The notes below the pieces were generated by a model, which saw nothing but the letters and a program-made list of their open reading frames with translations, was not told the DNA's origin and did no database searches. Positions 61,959 through 64,000 of a stretch of DNA of 64,000 nucleotides are shown here, one piece after another. A program made the translations under genes and the position numbers. This stretch comes from an uncultured Clostridia bacterium (GTDB taxonomy: Bacteria > Bacillota > Clostridia > Christensenellales > Borkfalkiaceae). The first letter of the stretch is position 1; each line of letters starts with the position of its first letter. The stretch lies in contig CAKNLK010000002.1 of the NCBI GenBank assembly GCA_930989535.1, positions 1 to 64,000 of the forward strand, written 5' to 3'.

Positions 61959-63716
61959 ATGGAAGAAAAGGTAGTAAAATTCGATTTGACGGCGGATAAG
62001 CTGCTCGATTTGGCGGACGCGCGCCTGGACGAGGGGGATTGCCTCGCCGCGCTGCGCCTGCTGCACAAATCCATCGAGTTGTACGGCCCGGGCGCGGACG
62101 AATACGTTTCCCTCGCCGACGCGTACGACGAAATGGAGATTTTCGAGCTTTCCGCCAACTGCTGGTTTTCCTATCTGGATATCTGCTCCGAAGAGGAGGC
62201 GGTGGACGCCTACGAGGGGCTGGCCGCCTGCTTCTACAATATGGGCAACGAGCCAATCGCGATGTATTATTACAACAAGATGATGCGCGATAAATTTGTT
62301 TCGCCCGCCAACAATATGGAGATGGGGGAGCTGTTCGAACAGCCGCCCCGCCGCCGCCTCAAAGTCAGCTGGCCTCCCGAGCGCGCCGATTATTCGGACG
62401 ATATCGACGAGGGGCTGCGCGCCCTCAAGGCGGGCAAGTACGACGTTGCGCGCGCCTGCTTCGAGCGGGTGCACCCCAAGTCGGAATATTGCGTTTCCGC
62501 CCGCAACTATCTGGCGGTATGCAGCCTGCTCGAGGGCAAGCCGGAGCTTGCGGAGCAGGAATGCCTCGCCGTGCTCCGGGAACAGCCGGAAAACGTGCAG
62601 GCGCTCTCCACTTATGCCGCCGTGCTCACTGAGCAGGACAGGCGGGACGAGGCGTACCTCGCGGCAGTCAAGCTCTCCTCCCTGGAGACGGACAGCCCCG
62701 ACGAGCTGTATAAAATCGCGACCGTCTGCTGCGAGAACGGCCTGTACGAGCAGGCGTACGACAAATTCTGCATCCTGGAAAAATCGGTCAGCTACGACTT
62801 GACGCTGCTGTATTTCAAAGGGGTGGCGGCTTTCCGCTGCGGCAAGGTGCGCGAGAGCCTCGCCGCCTTCGGCAAGATATTGGACGTCTACCCCGACGCG
62901 GCCGTGGCGCGCTATTACTTCCGCGAGATACGCGACTATGAGGAGAAGGGCGGCACGCCTCCGCAGACGAGCTTTTTCTACCGCGTGCCCGACGGGGAGC
63001 GGGCGCGCCGCACCGAATTTTTGGCGGCGCTCGCGCAGCTGAAGAGCGCGGAGCTGCGCGCCTACTGCGACGAAGCGGACGTCACCGAGCTTCTCGAATG
63101 GGCGTTCGACGAGGGAGACGGCCAGGAAGCGGAGTTGCAGCTTTTGGCGATTGCGGTCGCCGTCGGCGGCGGCGCGGACGATTTTGTCCGCCGTTTTCTG
63201 CTCGATTCCTCCGCCAACGACGCAGTCAAGTTCGAAGCGCTCCGCCGCCTCTGCGAGCGCAACCGGCAGGATGAATTCGGCGTCGTCGTGGGCGATTTGT
63301 ACCGCCGCATGCCCGTCGAAAAACTTGTCACCGGGCGCACCGCCCATTCGAAATTCGTACAGGCATACGCGCTCTGCTTTTCGCGGTTCGCCTCCCTCGG
63401 CGAAGGGAGCGCCGCAGAGTATTGCCTCGCCGCGCAGGAAGTATACGCCGCGCTCGAGCGGGACGGGCAGTTGGCGCTCGCGCACGACGCGGAGAGCCTC
63501 GCCTGCGCCGTCTATCTGACGGCCGTACCCGCCGGCATCAAAAAGACGCGCGCCCTGCTGCAATATCTGGGCGCGGAAGGGGATACGGTCGCGCGCATTT
63601 TGAGCTGCGTGAACGGCGTCTCCGCGCAGGCGGAAGCCGCCGCGGCGGACGCTTCCGCGGGCGGGGCGGCCGGCAAAGAGGAAAAAAACGAGGAGAACAG
63701 CGATGAAACTCATTGA
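61959..63716 (+). CDS. Tetratricopeptide-repeat protein
   Basis: A 585-residue cytoplasmic-looking protein. Helix-turn-helix repeats of TPR type are seen at about 15-110 (LLDLADARLDEGDCLAALRLLHKSIELYGPG) and about 150-330 (LKAGKYDVARACFERV, LEGKPELAEQECLAVLREQPENVQAL, LAAFGKILDVYPDAAVA). The rest is helical without clear motif, and the last 35 residues are Ala/Glu-rich. GAGGT precedes ATG 61959. It follows hslO by 12 nt and overlaps the next gene by 14 nt, so these belong to one operon. Role unknown. Confidence 0.83.
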   Translation: MEEKVVKFDLTADKLLDLADARLDEGDCLAALRLLHKSIELYGPGADEYVSLADAYDEMEIFELSANCWFSYLDICSEEEAVDAYEGLAACFYNMGNEPIAMYYYNKMMRDKFVSPANNMEMGELFEQPPRRRLKVSWPPERADYSDDIDEGLRALKAGKYDVARACFERVHPKSEYCVSARNYLAVCSLLEGKPELAEQECLAVLREQPENVQALSTYAAVLTEQDRRDEAYLAAVKLSSLETDSPDELYKIATVCCENGLYEQAYDKFCILEKSVSYDLTLLYFKGVAAFRCGKVRESLAAFGKILDVYPDAAVARYYFREIRDYEEKGGTPPQTSFFYRVPDGERARRTEFLAALAQLKSAELRAYCDEADVTELLEWAFDEGDGQEAELQLLAIAVAVGGGADDFVRRFLLDSSANDAVKFEALRRLCERNRQDEFGVVVGDLYRRMPVEKLVTGRTAHSKFVQAYALCFSRFASLGEGSAAEYCLAAQEVYAALERDGQLALAHDAESLACAVYLTAVPAGIKKTRALLQYLGAEGDTVARILSCVNGVSAQAEAAAADASAGGAAGKEEKNEENSDETH

Positions 63717-64000
63717 TTTCGACGACAAATTCAACCGGAAAATAGCAAAATATATCGAAAAGCACGCGGGCGAGCGCACCGAGGAGGAGTGGGAAAACTT
63801 CATCGCCGATGCGTACGGCAAATTCGGCGATACGTATCTGGGCGAAATCGGCAAAACGCCGCGGCAGTATTTTGCGGAGATGAGCGACTCCGCGCTCGTG
63901 GAAACGCTCAAGGAATACCTCCTGCAGGATGTGCCCGTGCCCGATATCCTGTGCGAAGAGCTGGAGTCGCGCGGGGTATTCCCCGAGCTTTTGGCTCTCC
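63703..64000 (+). CDS. Hypothetical protein, 5' part (runs off window)
   Basis: Ninety-nine codons are visible. The N-terminus is MKLIDFDDKFNRKIAKY followed by a helical, acidic sequence (ERTEEEWENFIADAYGKFGDTYLGEIGKTPRQYF). I do not recognise the family. AGGAGAA precedes ATG 63703. It overlaps the TPR gene by 14 nt, which suggests the two proteins are made together. The C-terminal part is outside the window. Confidence 0.75.
   Translation, partial: MKLIDFDDKFNRKIAKYIEKHAGERTEEEWENFIADAYGKFGDTYLGEIGKTPRQYFAEMSDSALVETLKEYLLQDVPVPDILCEELESRGVFPELLAL

Overview
The window reads as a chromosomal segment of a GC-rich, low-level-sporulating or formerly sporulating member of the Bacillota (class Clostridia, probably an uncultured gut lineage). 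This rests on the dgt-dnaG-sigA block, SpoIVA, RecX, PlsY, a BirA operator of the Gram-positive type, a lysine riboswitch before asd, an archaeal-type AspRS, and strong AGGAGG-like ribosome sites with TTGACA/TATAAT promoters at 17-bp spacing. I cannot name the species.

Layout. 1-12 kb, + strand: tyrS (cut by the window edge), yigZ, ilvE, recX, the fused NAD(P)HX repair enzyme, a solitary mazF, then lgt-pncB-coiled-coil-lspA-rluD and pyrR. 12-13 kb: an AT-rich phosphotransferase gene on the - strand. 13-20 kb: der-plsY, a shortened spoIVA, aspS, and birA-bioY behind a BirA operator. 20.3-27 kb: tRNA-Pro(CGG) preceded by two identical 206-bp tandem units that each hold a broken copy of the tRNA, then an AT-rich island carrying an IS3-family transposase and a two-gene Gabija-like defence system (OLD nuclease plus UvrD-like helicase), flanked by about 54-bp direct repeats. 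27-32.7 kb: mostly - strand, a TetR-glycosyltransferase-permease operon, a cysteine-rich DUF6062-like protein, a lipid-kinase-like gene and a membrane protein. 33-38.5 kb: tyrA, then a run holding a Rho-like protein and a ROK-like protein, both of which have lost key catalytic residues, and a ComEC-like hydrolase. 38.7-45 kb: the shikimate genes aroC-aroB-aroA, a spacer with RNA elements, and aroE-aroQ-aroK plus a short-chain reductase. 45-51.4 kb: dgt-dnaG-sigA-trmK-nif3-zinc-ribbon protein. 51.5-55.5 kb, - strand: an ECF sigma factor with its membrane partner and two lipoproteins. 55.6-58.9 kb, - strand: asd-dapA-dapB under a lysine riboswitch. 59-64 kb: a membrane protein, a methyltransferase, hslO and a TPR protein.

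The most novel signal is a roughly 190-nt structured element present three times on the + strand (about 905-1097, 11802-11992, 42103-42291), each at the 3' end of a gene (tyrS, pyrR, aroA). Five hairpins are kept by compensatory changes while loop motifs stay fixed. A fourth, degenerate copy lies tail-to-tail with the third on the - strand. In aroA and tyrS the gene's stop codon lies inside the element, so it looks like a small dispersed RNA-encoding element. I could not assign it to a known family.

Other connected stories: (i) the ECF sigma operon and a paralogous lipoprotein gene share the same unusual promoter (CCAACAA-N15-TGTTATA), which defines a small local regulon; (ii) a Rho homologue with Arg at the P-loop lysine and Leu at the catalytic Glu sits next to a ROK protein lacking the catalytic Asp; (iii) SpoIVA lacks about 65 residues of its NTPase domain.
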